NCBI GenBank assembly: GCA_026393985.1
Contig: JAPKZB010000093.1
Span: forward strand, 162,315-226,314
Source of the DNA: Acidobacteriota bacterium
Lineage (GTDB): Bacteria > Acidobacteriota > Terriglobia > Bryobacterales > Bryobacteraceae
Length of the DNA: 64,000 nt
Reading direction: 5' to 3'
Positions 11,221 to 20,969 of the stretch are shown here, piece after piece. Position numbers and translations under genes: made by a program. The notes below the pieces were generated by a model that worked only from the letters and a program-made list of their open reading frames with translations, ran no database searches and was not told the origin of the DNA. How positions within the stretch are numbered: position 1 is the first letter of the stretch; every line of letters starts with the position of its first letter.

Positions 11221-14200
11221 ATGCCCACACCCAGTTCTGACGTCCCGTTTGTTCACCTGCACTGCCACACGGATTACTCGCTGCTCGATGGCGCCTGCGA
11301 GATCAAACAGCTGATGAAACTGACGGCGGAGCTGGAGCAGCCGGCCGTTGCGATGACCGACCACGGCAACATGTTCGGCGCGGTGGAGTTCCACAACGCG
11401 GCCAAGGACAAGGGCATTCATCCGGTGTTCGGCTGCGAGGTGTACGTTAACCAGAACGGCCACAAGTCGCGCACGGAGAACGACCGCTACAACCACCTGG
11501 TGCTGTTGTGCGAGAACCAGGAGGGCTACCGGAACCTGATCAAGCTGGTGTCGACCGGCTATCTCGACGGCTTCTACTATAAGCCGCGCGTGGACAAGGA
11601 TCTGTTGGCGCAGCACTCGAAAGGCATCATCTGCCTGAGCGCCTGCCTGCGCGGGGACTTGAACGAGGCGCTGCTCAACGACAAGTACGGCCAGGCGCGG
11701 GAGCTGGCTGCGACGTACACGGACATTTTTGGCAAGGACAACTTCTTTCTCGAACTGCAGGACCATGGACTCGAGCAGGACAAGCGGCTGATTCCCGAGG
11801 TGGCGAAGCTGTCGGCGGAGATGGGCATTCCGCTGGTGGCGACCAACGATTCGCACTACCTGCGCAAGGACGACGCGCGGGCGCACGAGCTGTTCATGTG
11901 CATTTCAACGGGCAAGACGGTTTCCGATCCGAACCGGATGCACTGGGACCATCCGGCCTTTTACATGAAGTCGAAGGCCGAGATGGAGCAGCTGTTCGGC
12001 GACTACCCGACGGCGCTGCGAAACCCCTACGAGATCGCCATGCGGTGCAAGGTGGCGCTTGAGAAGGTAAAGGAGCCGTTTCCGAAGTTCGATGTGCCGC
12101 CCGAGCACTCGATTGACAGCTATTTTGCCTATGTCTGCCGCGAGGGGTTTGAGAAGCGGCGGCCGCGGCTTGAGTATATGCGGGAGCGGGGCACGCTGCG
12201 GCAGCCGCTCGAGGCCTACACGGAGCGGCTGGACCGCGAGATCAAGATGATCCAGCAGATGAAGTTTTCCGGCTACTTTCTGATTGTCTGGGACTTCATC
12301 CGCTACGCGCGGCAGGCGGGGATTCCGGTGGGTCCGGGGCGCGGGTCGGCGGCTGGATCGCTGGTTTCCTACGCGATGGAGATCACCGATATCGACCCGC
12401 TGCAGTATGGGCTGCTGTTTGAGCGGTTTCTGAATCCGGAGCGCGTGTCGATGCCCGATATCGATACCGACTTTGAGCCGCGGGGGCGGGGCAAGGTGAT
12501 TCAGTACGTCACCGAGAAGTATGGCCGGGAGCAGGTGGCGCAGATTATCACGTTCGGGACGCTGGGTTCGAAGGCGGCGATCAAGGACGTGGGGCGCGTG
12601 CTCGATATGACGTTTGCCGAGGTGGATAAGCTCACCAAGATGGTGCCGCCGACGCTGAACATCAAGCTGAAAGACGCCTTTGCGCAGGAGCCGGGTTTTG
12701 ACGCGGCGGCCAAGGCGGACTCGCGCGTGAAAGAGGTGATGGAGGTGGCGCTGCGTCTTGAAGGCATGGCGCGGAACGCTTCGGTGCACGCGGCGGGCGT
12801 GGTGATTTCGCCGCAGCCGCTTAAAGAGCTGGTCCCGTTGTATAAGACCAGCAAAGACGAAATTGTGACGCAGTACGACATGTCGGGCCTTGAGAAGCTC
12901 GGCTTGTTGAAGATGGACTTTCTGGGTCTGACGACGCTGACGATCGTCGAAGACGCGCTGGCGCTGATCCGTTCGAACCGGGGCGTGAAGCTGGTGATGG
13001 AGGAGATTCCGCTCGATGACCAGAAGACCTACGAAGAGATCTTCTGGAAGGGGCGGACGTCGGGGGTTTTTCAGTTTGAATCTTCGGGCATGCAGGACAT
13101 TCTGCGGCGGTCGAAGCCGGAGCGGATTGAAGACCTGTGCGCGCTGAACGCGCTGTACCGGCCGGGCCCGATTCAGGGCGGCATGATTGACGACTTCATT
13201 GCGCGCAAGCACGGCAAAAAGGAAGTGGTCTACGATTTCAACGAGCTCGAGCCGCTGCTCGGCGAGACCTACGGCGTGATTGTGTACCAGGAGCAGGTGA
13301 TGCAGATTTCCAACGTCATCGCCGGCTACAGCCTGGGCGAGGCGGACCTGCTGCGGCGCGCGATGGGTAAGAAAGAGGCCGCGGCGATGGCGCAGCAGAA
13401 GGAGCGCTTTCTGGCGGGGTCGACCAAGCTGGGCTTCAACGCCAAGAAGGCCGATAAGCTGTTCGACCTGATGGCGCAGTTCGCCGGATATGGCTTCAAC
13501 AAGTCGCATTCGGCGGCATATGCTTACCTGGCCTACGTGACGGCTTACTTGAAGGCGCACTACACGATTGAGTTCATGTCGGCCCTGTTGACTTCAGAAA
13601 CGGGCAACACGGACAAGGTGGTGAAGTACATCAACGAGTGCAAGGACATGGGCATCAAGGTGCTGGCGCCGGATGTGGCGTCGTCGCTGCTGAGCTTTGC
13701 GCCGGACGGCGAGGCGATCCGCTTCGGGCTGGGGGCGATCAAGAACCTGGGGCAGGGGGCGGTGGAGTCGATTCTGGCAGCGCGGCGGGAGGTGGGTAAA
13801 TTCCGGACCTTCTTCCAGTTCTGCGAGAGCGTGGACGTGGGGGCGGTGAACAAGCGGGCGATTGAATCGCTGATCAAGGCCGGGGCGATGGATAGTCTCG
13901 AGGGGACGCGGAGCCAGTTGACGGCGATGATTGACCGGGCGATGGAGCACGCGCAGCGGGCCAAGAAAGACCGGGATAGCGGGCAGGCGGGGCTGTTTGC
14001 CGACCTGTTTGGCGGGGCGGCCGAGGATGCTCCCGAGGAGCCGCTGCCGAACGTGAAGGACTGGACGCAGACCGAGAAGCTGCAGGGCGAGAAGGAGATG
14101 ATCGGCTTCTATGTGACCGGGCATCCGCTGGACATTTTCGATGAGAAGATCAGCGAGCTGCGGACGCACGAGACCGACGGGCTCGACGAGTGTCAGAAGG

Positions 14201-14709
14201 GCGAGGAGGTGCGGCTGTGCGGCATTCTGACGGGGATTCAGCGGCGGCGGAACAAGGAAGGCAAGCTGTGGGCAGCGATGCGGCTCGAGGACCACAAGGG
14301 CAGCGTGGAGGCGATGTGCTTCAACAGCAAGATTGAGGCGCTGAACCAGTTTTTGACGGACGATCATCCGGTGATGGCGATGTGCAAGGTGATGCCGGAG
14401 GAGGGTTCGGCGCCGAAGGTGAGCATTCAGGAGATTGTGCCGCTGGCGAACGCGCTGGTGAAGCTGCCGAGCATTATTGCGATTCGGGTGCGGATCCGGG
14501 AGGCCGGCGACAGCGACCCGGCCGTGGAGCTGAAAGAGCTGTTTGCGCGGAAGCCGGGCAAGGCGCAGGTGCGATTTAAGCTCGAAAAGCCGCGGGACTT
14601 TATCGCGATGATGGACGTGCCGGTGAAGGTGCGGCCGGACCGGGAGTTCAAGGCCGAGATTGAGCGCATCTGCGGGGGGGACGCGTTTGAGGTGCTCGAA
14701 AAGGCCTGA
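11221..14709 (+). CDS. dnaE: DNA polymerase III alpha subunit
   Basis: A 1162-residue replicative polymerase catalytic subunit of the DnaE1 type. The N-terminal PHP domain is intact (FVHLHCHTDYSLLDGACEI). The polymerase palm carries the catalytic aspartates in MPDIDTDFEPRG near residue 410, after the conserved GPGRGSAAGSLV segment. Fingers (ALYRPGPIQGGMIDDF, GFNKSHSAAYA) and the OB-fold domain near residue 1000 (VRLCGILTGIQRR) follow. Length matches the family. No Shine-Dalgarno is obvious upstream of the ATG. The C-terminal end overlaps the presumed start of the following PIG-L gene. Confidence 0.97.
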   Translation: MPTPSSDVPFVHLHCHTDYSLLDGACEIKQLMKLTAELEQPAVAMTDHGNMFGAVEFHNAAKDKGIHPVFGCEVYVNQNGHKSRTENDRYNHLVLLCENQEGYRNLIKLVSTGYLDGFYYKPRVDKDLLAQHSKGIICLSACLRGDLNEALLNDKYGQARELAATYTDIFGKDNFFLELQDHGLEQDKRLIPEVAKLSAEMGIPLVATNDSHYLRKDDARAHELFMCISTGKTVSDPNRMHWDHPAFYMKSKAEMEQLFGDYPTALRNPYEIAMRCKVALEKVKEPFPKFDVPPEHSIDSYFAYVCREGFEKRRPRLEYMRERGTLRQPLEAYTERLDREIKMIQQMKFSGYFLIVWDFIRYARQAGIPVGPGRGSAAGSLVSYAMEITDIDPLQYGLLFERFLNPERVSMPDIDTDFEPRGRGKVIQYVTEKYGREQVAQIITFGTLGSKAAIKDVGRVLDMTFAEVDKLTKMVPPTLNIKLKDAFAQEPGFDAAAKADSRVKEVMEVALRLEGMARNASVHAAGVVISPQPLKELVPLYKTSKDEIVTQYDMSGLEKLGLLKMDFLGLTTLTIVEDALALIRSNRGVKLVMEEIPLDDQKTYEEIFWKGRTSGVFQFESSGMQDILRRSKPERIEDLCALNALYRPGPIQGGMIDDFIARKHGKKEVVYDFNELEPLLGETYGVIVYQEQVMQISNVIAGYSLGEADLLRRAMGKKEAAAMAQQKERFLAGSTKLGFNAKKADKLFDLMAQFAGYGFNKSHSAAYAYLAYVTAYLKAHYTIEFMSALLTSETGNTDKVVKYINECKDMGIKVLAPDVASSLLSFAPDGEAIRFGLGAIKNLGQGAVESILAARREVGKFRTFFQFCESVDVGAVNKRAIESLIKAGAMDSLEGTRSQLTAMIDRAMEHAQRAKKDRDSGQAGLFADLFGGAAEDAPEEPLPNVKDWTQTEKLQGEKEMIGFYVTGHPLDIFDEKISELRTHETDGLDECQKGEEVRLCGILTGIQRRRNKEGKLWAAMRLEDHKGSVEAMCFNSKIEALNQFLTDDHPVMAMCKVMPEEGSAPKVSIQEIVPLANALVKLPSIIAIRVRIREAGDSDPAVELKELFARKPGKAQVRFKLEKPRDFIAMMDVPVKVRPDREFKAEIERICGGDAFEVLEKA

Positions 14710-15445
14710 GGCGGGGGTAACGCTGTGTTTGTCGCCGCATCTGGACGACGGGGTGCTGTCTTGCGCGTCGCTGCTCGGGCGGGCGGCGCGGCCGGTGATC
14801 GCGACGTTTTTCAGTGCGGGTGACCGATTGTATGCGGCGCGGCGGGCCGAGGACCGGGAGGCGGGCCGGCGGCTGGGGGCCGAGTGCCGGCATCTGGGCT
14901 TGCGGGACGACCGGTTCCGAAGTTTCCTGGAGATTGTGAGCGCGCCAACGCCGGTGACGAAACGAAGCCAACGGGCGCTGGCGGCGCTGCTGGCGGAGCT
15001 GAACCCGGAGCTGGTGCTGGCGCCGCTGGGGGTAGGGCACCACGTGGACCACCGGGAGGTGCGGGAGGCGGCTACGGGGCTGGTGGAGGCGGGGCGGCTG
15101 CTTTACTACGAAGACCGGCCGTATGCGCTGGTGCGCGGGCAGGTGGAGTTCACGTTGGGGTTGCGGGCGGCGCCGGACTGGCGCAGCTACTTCGCGGCGC
15201 ATTACGTGAAGACGTATCTGGGTTCGTTTTCCCGGGAAACGGTAAAGGCGGTCTGGGGGACCGCCCTGCCGTTTGCTGGATTGACCTGCGTGCGGGAGCT
15301 GCCGCCGCCGGATTTGTGGCCGCTGCGGGCGTATGGCACGCAGTTGGCAGATTTGTTTGCGTCGCCGGCCGCGATGGCGCGAAGTTACGCCGCGCGGCCG
15401 GAACGCTACTGGGCTAGAACGCCAGCTTCAGCGCAAACTGGATAA
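14660..15445 (+). CDS. PIG-L/LmbE-family deacetylase
   Basis: A protein of up to 261 residues belonging to the PIG-L family of zinc-dependent N-acetylglucosamine deacetylases. The metal motif normally written AHPDDE is SPHLDDGVLS near residue 25. The second histidine site is GVGHHVDHREV near residue 125. The reading starts at TTG 14660 inside the end of dnaE; only residues from about 20 onward are conserved, so a non-ATG start near 14710-14730 is equally possible. The 3' end overlaps the end of TonB receptor 2 by 32 bp on the opposite strand. Possible roles are deacetylation of a cell-wall or thiol-precursor sugar. Confidence 0.82.
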   Translation: MSASAGGTRLRCSKRPEAGVTLCLSPHLDDGVLSCASLLGRAARPVIATFFSAGDRLYAARRAEDREAGRRLGAECRHLGLRDDRFRSFLEIVSAPTPVTKRSQRALAALLAELNPELVLAPLGVGHHVDHREVREAATGLVEAGRLLYYEDRPYALVRGQVEFTLGLRAAPDWRSYFAAHYVKTYLGSFSRETVKAVWGTALPFAGLTCVRELPPPDLWPLRAYGTQLADLFASPAAMARSYAARPERYWARTPASAQTG

Positions 15446-18400
15446 CGCGCCAGCTTTCGCCATTCTGGTTGGTGGTTGAGGAGCTGGCGGTGGACAGCGT
15501 CACGCAGCAGGCCTGGGCGAACACGTTCGAGTTGATGGCCGGGCTGCCGACGGAGGCGTCGCGCGGGTTGCGGAAGTTGGCGTGGTTGAGGGCGTTGAAC
15601 ATCTCCGTGCGGAAGGTGAGGCGGAAGCGTTCGGAGAGCTGGAAGCCCTTCGAGATGCCGAGGTCGACGTTCCAATACGTCGGGCCCTGGAAGAGGTTGC
15701 GGCCGAAGCCGAGTTCGCCGGGGCCGGGGTTGACGAACATGCTTGCATCCGGGAAGAAGACCGGACCGAGGACGCCGGCCTTGTTCTGCAGCTGGGGCTT
15801 GGGGAGTTCCGTGACGCCGGGGGCGAGGGCGGCGCGGCTTTGGGCCGAGCCGTTGGCGGTGAGGAAGCCGGACCGGATGGTGAAGGGTTCGCCGGACTGG
15901 TAGGTGTAGATGGAGTTGAGGCTCCAGCCGCCGATGACGGCGTTGACGGCGCGGTTGGCGTTGCGGAGCAGGGACTTGCCGCGGCCGAAGGGGAGTTCGT
16001 AGATGCCGCTGAAGTTCACGACATGGCGCTGGTCGAAGTCGCTGCGGGCCCGTTCGTTGCGGTAGTTGCGGCCGTCGGCGGGGGTGCGGGCGGAGGTGGT
16101 GGTGAGTCCGCCGCCGGAGGTGGACCCGACGGGATCGGTGGAGAGGTTGTCGATGGATTTCGAAAGAGTGTAGCCGCCGCTGAACAGTAGGCCGGCACTA
16201 TCGAACCGCTTGCGGATGGTCATCTGCAGGCTGTGATAGATGGAGTCGGCGCCGTTGTCGAGCAGGAGGATCTGGGCGAACTGCTGGTTGGGGCGGAGGC
16301 GGGCGGCGAGAGTGGTCTGTTCGAGGCGGACGGCCATGTTGCCGGCGGCGTTCTGGGTGGTGCTGAGGTCGGAGACCGAGGCGGTGGAGTTGGCGAAGGC
16401 GCTGGTCATGATGCCCTGCTGGATGAGGGGTACGGCGGAGGCGCCGGGGCAGGCGGTGTTGTTGGCCAGGGTGCCATCAGCGCGGCAGCCGTTGCCAAGA
16501 GCGAGGTTGCGCTGCATGGCGAGGAAGCTGGGGAGGATGGGCTTGGCGTCGATTTGGTTCACGTCCCAACTGCGATAGAGGCGGGTGCCGCGGCGTCCGA
16601 CATAGCCGGCGCTGCCGATGTATCCTTTGCCGAGTTCGCGTTGGATGGTGAGGTTCCACATGTGCACGGTGGGCAGCTTGAGATTGGGATCGAAGATGCG
16701 GGCCGGGGGCGCCGTGTTCTGGGTGGCGAGCGGGGGCGTCAGCTGGCTTGAGGGTTTGGCGTTGGGGGGGGCGAGCTGCGTGGGCAGGTTGCTGAGGCGG
16801 ACATCGGGGACGGACTGGCAGCCGGGGGTGGTGGCGCCGCCGACGGTGGCCGTGCAGCGGAAGACCTGGCCGGGGACGGCGGAGGCGACGGAGGTGACCT
16901 GGAAGGTGGCGATGGGGTCGAAGGCCATGGTGTAGCCGGTGCGGATGACGGTCTTGCCGGAGTTGCCGGGGGACCAGGTGAGGGCGACGCGGGGGGCGAG
17001 GGCGCCGGCGTTCCAGTTCTTGTACCAACGCTCGGCCTGGACGAAGGTGACGAGGCCCTGGCTGCCGTCGATGTTCTTATCGGGGACGTAGGTACGGCCG
17101 CCGGCTTCGCGGGGCGGGGGGTTCAGCTCCCAGCGGACGCCGTAGGAGACGGAGAGGTTTTTGCGGATCTTCCAATCGTCCTGGGCGAAGAAGTTGAACT
17201 GCTTGGTGCGCTGGCCCTGGGCCCAGAGGGTGACCTGCTTTTCGCCGGAGAGGAGGGGCAGGAAGGTGTCGCTGCGGAGATCGCCGATGAAGTTATGGGA
17301 GATCTGGGCGGGGATGCCGAGCAGGTCGTTGACCATGCCCTGGAGGCGGTTGAGGTCGTTGGAGGCGATGCCGGGGGTGGTGGCGGTGGAGACGGCGGGG
17401 AAGGTGAAGCCGGTGGGGGGACGGACGGTGCGGGAGAGGGAGATGGCGGGGGTGAGGGCGACGCCGCCGACATCGCCGCGGCGGTCGTTGTGCTGGTAGA
17501 TGCGCAGGTTGCCGCCGAATTTCATGACGTGGGCGCCGGCGATGTAGGTGATGTTGTTGATGAGCTGATAGGTATTGACGGCGCGCTGGGTGCGGGGGGA
17601 GGCGGTGTAGTCGACGTCGGAGTTGTTGAAGGTGAAGCGGGGTGTGTTGGGGAACAGGGGGTTGGCTTCGCCCTGGGTGAAGAGGAAGTCGAAGCGGGAG
17701 TAGCCGACGGTGAATTCGTTGACGAGACGGGGAGTGAGGACGCTGCGGAGGCCGATGGCGGCGTTATAGGCCGGGCGGAAGACTTCGCCGCGGGCGGGGA
17801 AGCCGGGGAGGACCTGGGGACGGCCGTTGAGCGGGTCGCCGCCGAGGGTGTTTTGTTCGGCGCCGAGGAGGCGGCCAAAGAGGTTGTGTTTGTCGTTGAT
17901 CACGTGGTCGATGCGGCCGAGGTACTGGGGGCCGCGGATCTGGAAGGGGGAGTTCCAGACGTAGTTACCGGTGTTGAGGCCGTCGCCGGAGGAGTACTGA
18001 TTGGGGGCGGGGTAGGCGCCGAGGACGCTGCGGACGGCGGGGTCGAGGCCGCGGCGGAGGGGATCGTTCTGGAAGATGTTGAAGGTAGCGACGCAGTTGG
18101 CGTCGGTGGGACTGGCGCAGGCGCGGACGCCGGAGGCGAGGTTGCCGGTGGCGCGATCGACGAGGAGGGGGGTGTTTTGGGTGATGCGTTGGCCGTTGAC
18201 GGTGAAGGGGTTGCGGGGGTCGACGACGAAGTAACGGAAGGCGCCGGTGAGGGCGATTTGATTATAGAGGTCGACGGATTCGCCGAAGGCTTTGTCGACG
18301 GGGTCGGCGAAGTTGACCTGCTGGCCCTGCCAGGAGCCGAAGAAGAAGGTTTTGTTGCGGCGGATGGGGCCGCCGAATTCGACGCCGTACTGGTTGAGCT

Positions 18401-19226
18401 TGATGATGGGTTTTTCGAGACCCTGCGCTTTGGCGTAGAATTCGTTCGAGTTGAGGGCGGTGTTGCGGAAGAATTCGAAGACGGTGCCGTGGAACTGGTT
18501 GGTGCCGCCGCGGGTGGCGACGGAGATGTTGGCGCCGGAGTTGCGGCCCTCTTCGGCGGAGGGGTTGGAGGTGGTGACTTTGAACTCCTGGACGTTGTCG
18601 GGGTTGAGGCGGAAGATGTTGTTGACGGGGTTGGGGTTGGTGCTTTCGTTGGCTTCGATGCCGTCGATGGTGACGTTGACGGCGCCGGTGCGCGAGCCGT
18701 TGACGCTGACGGTGCCGCCGGAGCGCTGGACGACGCCGGGTTCGTAGATGAGGAGATTGAGGGGGTTGCGGCCGTTGAGCGGGAGGGCTTCGATGGCCTT
18801 GCGTTCGATGACGTTCCCGATGGTGGCGCCGGTGGTTTGGAGGATTTCGGCGGTGGCTTCGACCTGGATCGTCTCGGTGGCGGAGCCGATTTCGAGGGTG
18901 GCGTTGACGGTGGCGGGGGTATTGATCTGGAGGACGATTTTGGCGAGTTGGAACTTCTTGAAGCCGGTTTTTTCGACGACCAGGCTATAGGAGCCGACGG
19001 GGATGGAGGGGAAGGCGAACAGGCCGGCGTCGGTAGTGGCGAGGGTGTATTTGAGGCCGGTGGCTTCGTTGGTGGCGACGACGTTGGCGCCGGGGACGAC
19101 GGCACCGGTGGAGTCCGAGACGGTTCCCGAGAATTGAGTGGTCGAGGTCTGGGCGAAGGCCGGAACCAAAAGGGCGAGCAGGACGGCAGAACGGCGCAGG
19201 GGAGTGTACCCCGGAAAGCGAGACAT
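15414..19226 (-). CDS. Giant TonB-dependent receptor 2 (carboxypeptidase-regulatory-like N-domain)
   Basis: A 1270-residue outer-membrane receptor, paralogous in layout to the one at 5557-9039. It starts MSRFPGYTPLRRSAVLLALL with a signal peptide ending AFA, then a carboxypeptidase-regulatory-like domain (TTQFSGTVSDSTGAVVPGA) and a plug (ALPLNGRNPLNLLIYEPGVV; ANISVATRGG). A barrel of more than 900 residues ends VIQFALKLAF, with terminal Phe. The wording of the plug fits the acidobacterial oligogalacturonide/peptide-type receptor expansion, but no substrate can be assigned. The ATG lies directly after AAAGG, which is a very tight ribosome-site spacing. An AT-rich inverted repeat lies just upstream. 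Confidence 0.93.
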   Translation of the reverse strand: MSRFPGYTPLRRSAVLLALLVPAFAQTSTTQFSGTVSDSTGAVVPGANVVATNEATGLKYTLATTDAGLFAFPSIPVGSYSLVVEKTGFKKFQLAKIVLQINTPATVNATLEIGSATETIQVEATAEILQTTGATIGNVIERKAIEALPLNGRNPLNLLIYEPGVVQRSGGTVSVNGSRTGAVNVTIDGIEANESTNPNPVNNIFRLNPDNVQEFKVTTSNPSAEEGRNSGANISVATRGGTNQFHGTVFEFFRNTALNSNEFYAKAQGLEKPIIKLNQYGVEFGGPIRRNKTFFFGSWQGQQVNFADPVDKAFGESVDLYNQIALTGAFRYFVVDPRNPFTVNGQRITQNTPLLVDRATGNLASGVRACASPTDANCVATFNIFQNDPLRRGLDPAVRSVLGAYPAPNQYSSGDGLNTGNYVWNSPFQIRGPQYLGRIDHVINDKHNLFGRLLGAEQNTLGGDPLNGRPQVLPGFPARGEVFRPAYNAAIGLRSVLTPRLVNEFTVGYSRFDFLFTQGEANPLFPNTPRFTFNNSDVDYTASPRTQRAVNTYQLINNITYIAGAHVMKFGGNLRIYQHNDRRGDVGGVALTPAISLSRTVRPPTGFTFPAVSTATTPGIASNDLNRLQGMVNDLLGIPAQISHNFIGDLRSDTFLPLLSGEKQVTLWAQGQRTKQFNFFAQDDWKIRKNLSVSYGVRWELNPPPREAGGRTYVPDKNIDGSQGLVTFVQAERWYKNWNAGALAPRVALTWSPGNSGKTVIRTGYTMAFDPIATFQVTSVASAVPGQVFRCTATVGGATTPGCQSVPDVRLSNLPTQLAPPNAKPSSQLTPPLATQNTAPPARIFDPNLKLPTVHMWNLTIQRELGKGYIGSAGYVGRRGTRLYRSWDVNQIDAKPILPSFLAMQRNLALGNGCRADGTLANNTACPGASAVPLIQQGIMTSAFANSTASVSDLSTTQNAAGNMAVRLEQTTLAARLRPNQQFAQILLLDNGADSIYHSLQMTIRKRFDSAGLLFSGGYTLSKSIDNLSTDPVGSTSGGGLTTTSARTPADGRNYRNERARSDFDQRHVVNFSGIYELPFGRGKSLLRNANRAVNAVIGGWSLNSIYTYQSGEPFTIRSGFLTANGSAQSRAALAPGVTELPKPQLQNKAGVLGPVFFPDASMFVNPGPGELGFGRNLFQGPTYWNVDLGISKGFQLSERFRLTFRTEMFNALNHANFRNPRDASVGSPAINSNVFAQACCVTLSTASSSTTNQNGESWRVIQFALKLAF

Positions 19227-19233
19227 CCTTTAA

Positions 19234-19260
19234 TTATAAAGCTATTTCAAGCATTTATAA
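19234..19260. promoter_or_regulatory. AT-rich inverted repeat upstream of TonB receptor 2
   Basis: TTATAAA-GCT, a 6-nt spacer, then AGC-(A)-TTTATAA form a 10-bp inverted repeat with a one-base bulge. It sits 8 bp upstream of the receptor start and overlaps the stop codon of the upstream methyltransferase. In DNA that is otherwise about 70% GC this AT-rich island stands out. It could be an operator, a promoter -10 region (it includes TATAAT on the minus strand) or a weak hairpin. Confidence 0.55.
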
Positions 19261-19965
19261 GGAGGTGGCGACGAGGCCGACGCCTTCGCGGCCGTCGAGG
19301 TGCATGCTGCGGGGGAGATCGCGGCGGCGGTAGGTCCAGCAGCGTTCGATGGTGAAGCCGTGGGCGAGGACGAGGCGGGAGAGGGTTTGTTCGTCGAGCA
19401 GGTGGAGGGCGGGGGGAATTTGGCCGAGTTTTTTGTGTTGGGAGATGGCGCGGACAGCGGGGACCCAGCCGGGCCAGGGGTGGCCGGCGGCGAGGCGGGC
19501 TTCGAAGGTGGGGACGAAGGCCTGGAAGGGTTGCTGGTAGGGAGTGGCGGCTTGAATGAAGAGGCGGCCGCCGGGAGCGAGCCAGTGGCGGGCGAGGGCG
19601 AGGCCGCGGGCGAGTTCGTCGCCGGGGAGGAAGTGGAGGACGTTGGAGGCGTGGACGGCGTCGAGGGAGGCGGGGGGGAGGTGGAGGTCGTGGGGGAAGC
19701 GGCCGGGGAGGAGGTGGAGGCGGGGGAGGTGGGGGGTTGGGGTGGCGGCGGCGAGGGTGGCGAGGTGAGAGGGATCGGCGTCGTTGGCGTAGACGGTGGC
19801 GCCGGCGGCGAGGGCGGGGAGGGTGGCGACGCCGTAGGCGGCCCCGATGTCGAGAACGGGGCGTTGGGTTTGGGCGGCGAAGGCGACGAAGAGTTCGCTG
19901 AGTTCGTTGAGGACGTTGGAGGTCCAGCCGGAGCGGTTGCGGGTGGGTTGGCGGCGATGCGTCAT
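19255..19965 (-). CDS. Class I SAM-dependent methyltransferase
   Basis: A 236-residue Rossmann-fold methyltransferase. Motif I is VLDIGAAYGVATLPAL near residue 35, followed by the acidic post-I strand ANDADPSHL, then the motif III/IV region (ASNVLHFLPGDEL and WLAPGGRLFI). The start at 19965 (MTHRRQPTRN) was preferred to an upstream in-frame one because it overlaps the stop of the YCF48-like gene by 4 bp, the usual sign of translational coupling. No substrate-specific region is recognisable. Similar stand-alone proteins modify small molecules or lipids. Confidence 0.83.
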   Translation of the reverse strand: MTHRRQPTRNRSGWTSNVLNELSELFVAFAAQTQRPVLDIGAAYGVATLPALAAGATVYANDADPSHLATLAAATPTPHLPRLHLLPGRFPHDLHLPPASLDAVHASNVLHFLPGDELARGLALARHWLAPGGRLFIQAATPYQQPFQAFVPTFEARLAAGHPWPGWVPAVRAISQHKKLGQIPPALHLLDEQTLSRLVLAHGFTIERCWTYRRRDLPRSMHLDGREGVGLVATSL

Positions 19966-20935
19966 CGGAGAGTGACGCGGGCGATGCGGCCTTGGGGACC
20001 AACGGCCCAACCTGGTTGGACGGCGTGGTAGCCTTCGGCGGCGAGGGGTTGCCAGGTTTTGCCGCCATCGGTGGAGAGATCCGCGCCGTTGGTGCCGACG
20101 GCGACGACGGTGGAGCGGGTGAAGAAAGTGGCGCTGGAGCGGTAGCCGCGGGGGCCGGGGGCGGGGGTCCAGGTGTCGCCGTGGTTGGTGGTGAAGGCGG
20201 CGGTTTGGGTGGATTCGGCGGGTAGGCGGTAGTCGCCGCCGACGGCGACGGCGGTGGGGCCGGGGCCGAGGGCGAGGGAGAAGATGCCGGCGGAGGGGGT
20301 GGGCTGGCGGAGGGGGGTGGGGGTAACGGTCCAGGATTGTCCGCCGTCGGTGGAGCGGAAGACGCGGGCGGCGCTGGTGGCGAACCAGATTTCGCGTGGG
20401 CCGCGGACGACGAGGCAGGTGCCGCTGGCGGCGAAGGCGCCTTCGCCGGGGAGGGCTGGCGGGGTGGAGCGGGGTTGCCAGGTTCGGCCGCCGTCTGCAG
20501 TGGTTTCGATGACGAAGTGGCCGTTGACGGGGTCACCCATGAGGACGCCGCGTTTTTCGTTGGAGAAGGCGATGGCGTCCCAGAAGCCTTTGGTGTCGGC
20601 GTTGGTGCGGAGGAGTTGCCAGGTGGCGCCGCCGTCGCGGGTGCGATAGAGGCGCGATTTGTCGCCGGGGCCGCTGGCGAGGAGGATGGCGCGACGGGCG
20701 TTGAAGGCTTGGATATCCCGGAAGTCGAGGGCTTCGGCGCCGGGACGGGGCGGCGCTGCCAAGTGGCGCCGTCGGTGGTGAGCAGGACCGTGCCGCCCGT
20801 GCCGCTGGCCCAGGCGGTGCGGGCGTTGACCGCGGCGAGGCCGCGGAGGCTGGCTTGGACGCCGCTGGTTTGGGGGAGAAAGCGGATCTGGGCCGTGAGC
20901 GGGAGGGCCGCGAGGGTGAGGAGAAGCAGGCGCAC
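19962..20935 (-). pseudogene. YCF48-like beta-propeller protein, one frameshift
   Basis: The gene reads from a GTG at 20935 (preceded by GAGAAGG) with a signal peptide (RLLLLTLAALPLTAQ) and a first blade (AWASGTGGTVLLTTDGATWQ). Near 20750-20757 the frame must shift by one base to continue as GAEALDFRDIQAFNARRAI and then several Asp-box-like blades (RTRDGGATWQLL, TTADGGRTWQPR, RSTDGGQSWTV). One C missing from the C-rich stretch after the TGGCAG codons would restore it. The family resembles photosystem II stability factor HCF136 and BNR-repeat proteins, which are often exported in Acidobacteriota. The shift may be real or a sequencing error. The C-terminal part alone is a 266-codon open frame. 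Confidence 0.75.
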
Positions 20936-20969
20936 CCTTCTCAGGGTAGCTGAGTTGGCGCGGGCTGGC

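Noticed and set aside
11905..13560. A 551-codon minus-strand frame inside dnaE.
   Set aside because: It is antisense to strongly conserved DnaE motifs and is Arg/His/Leu-rich, as expected of a shadow frame.
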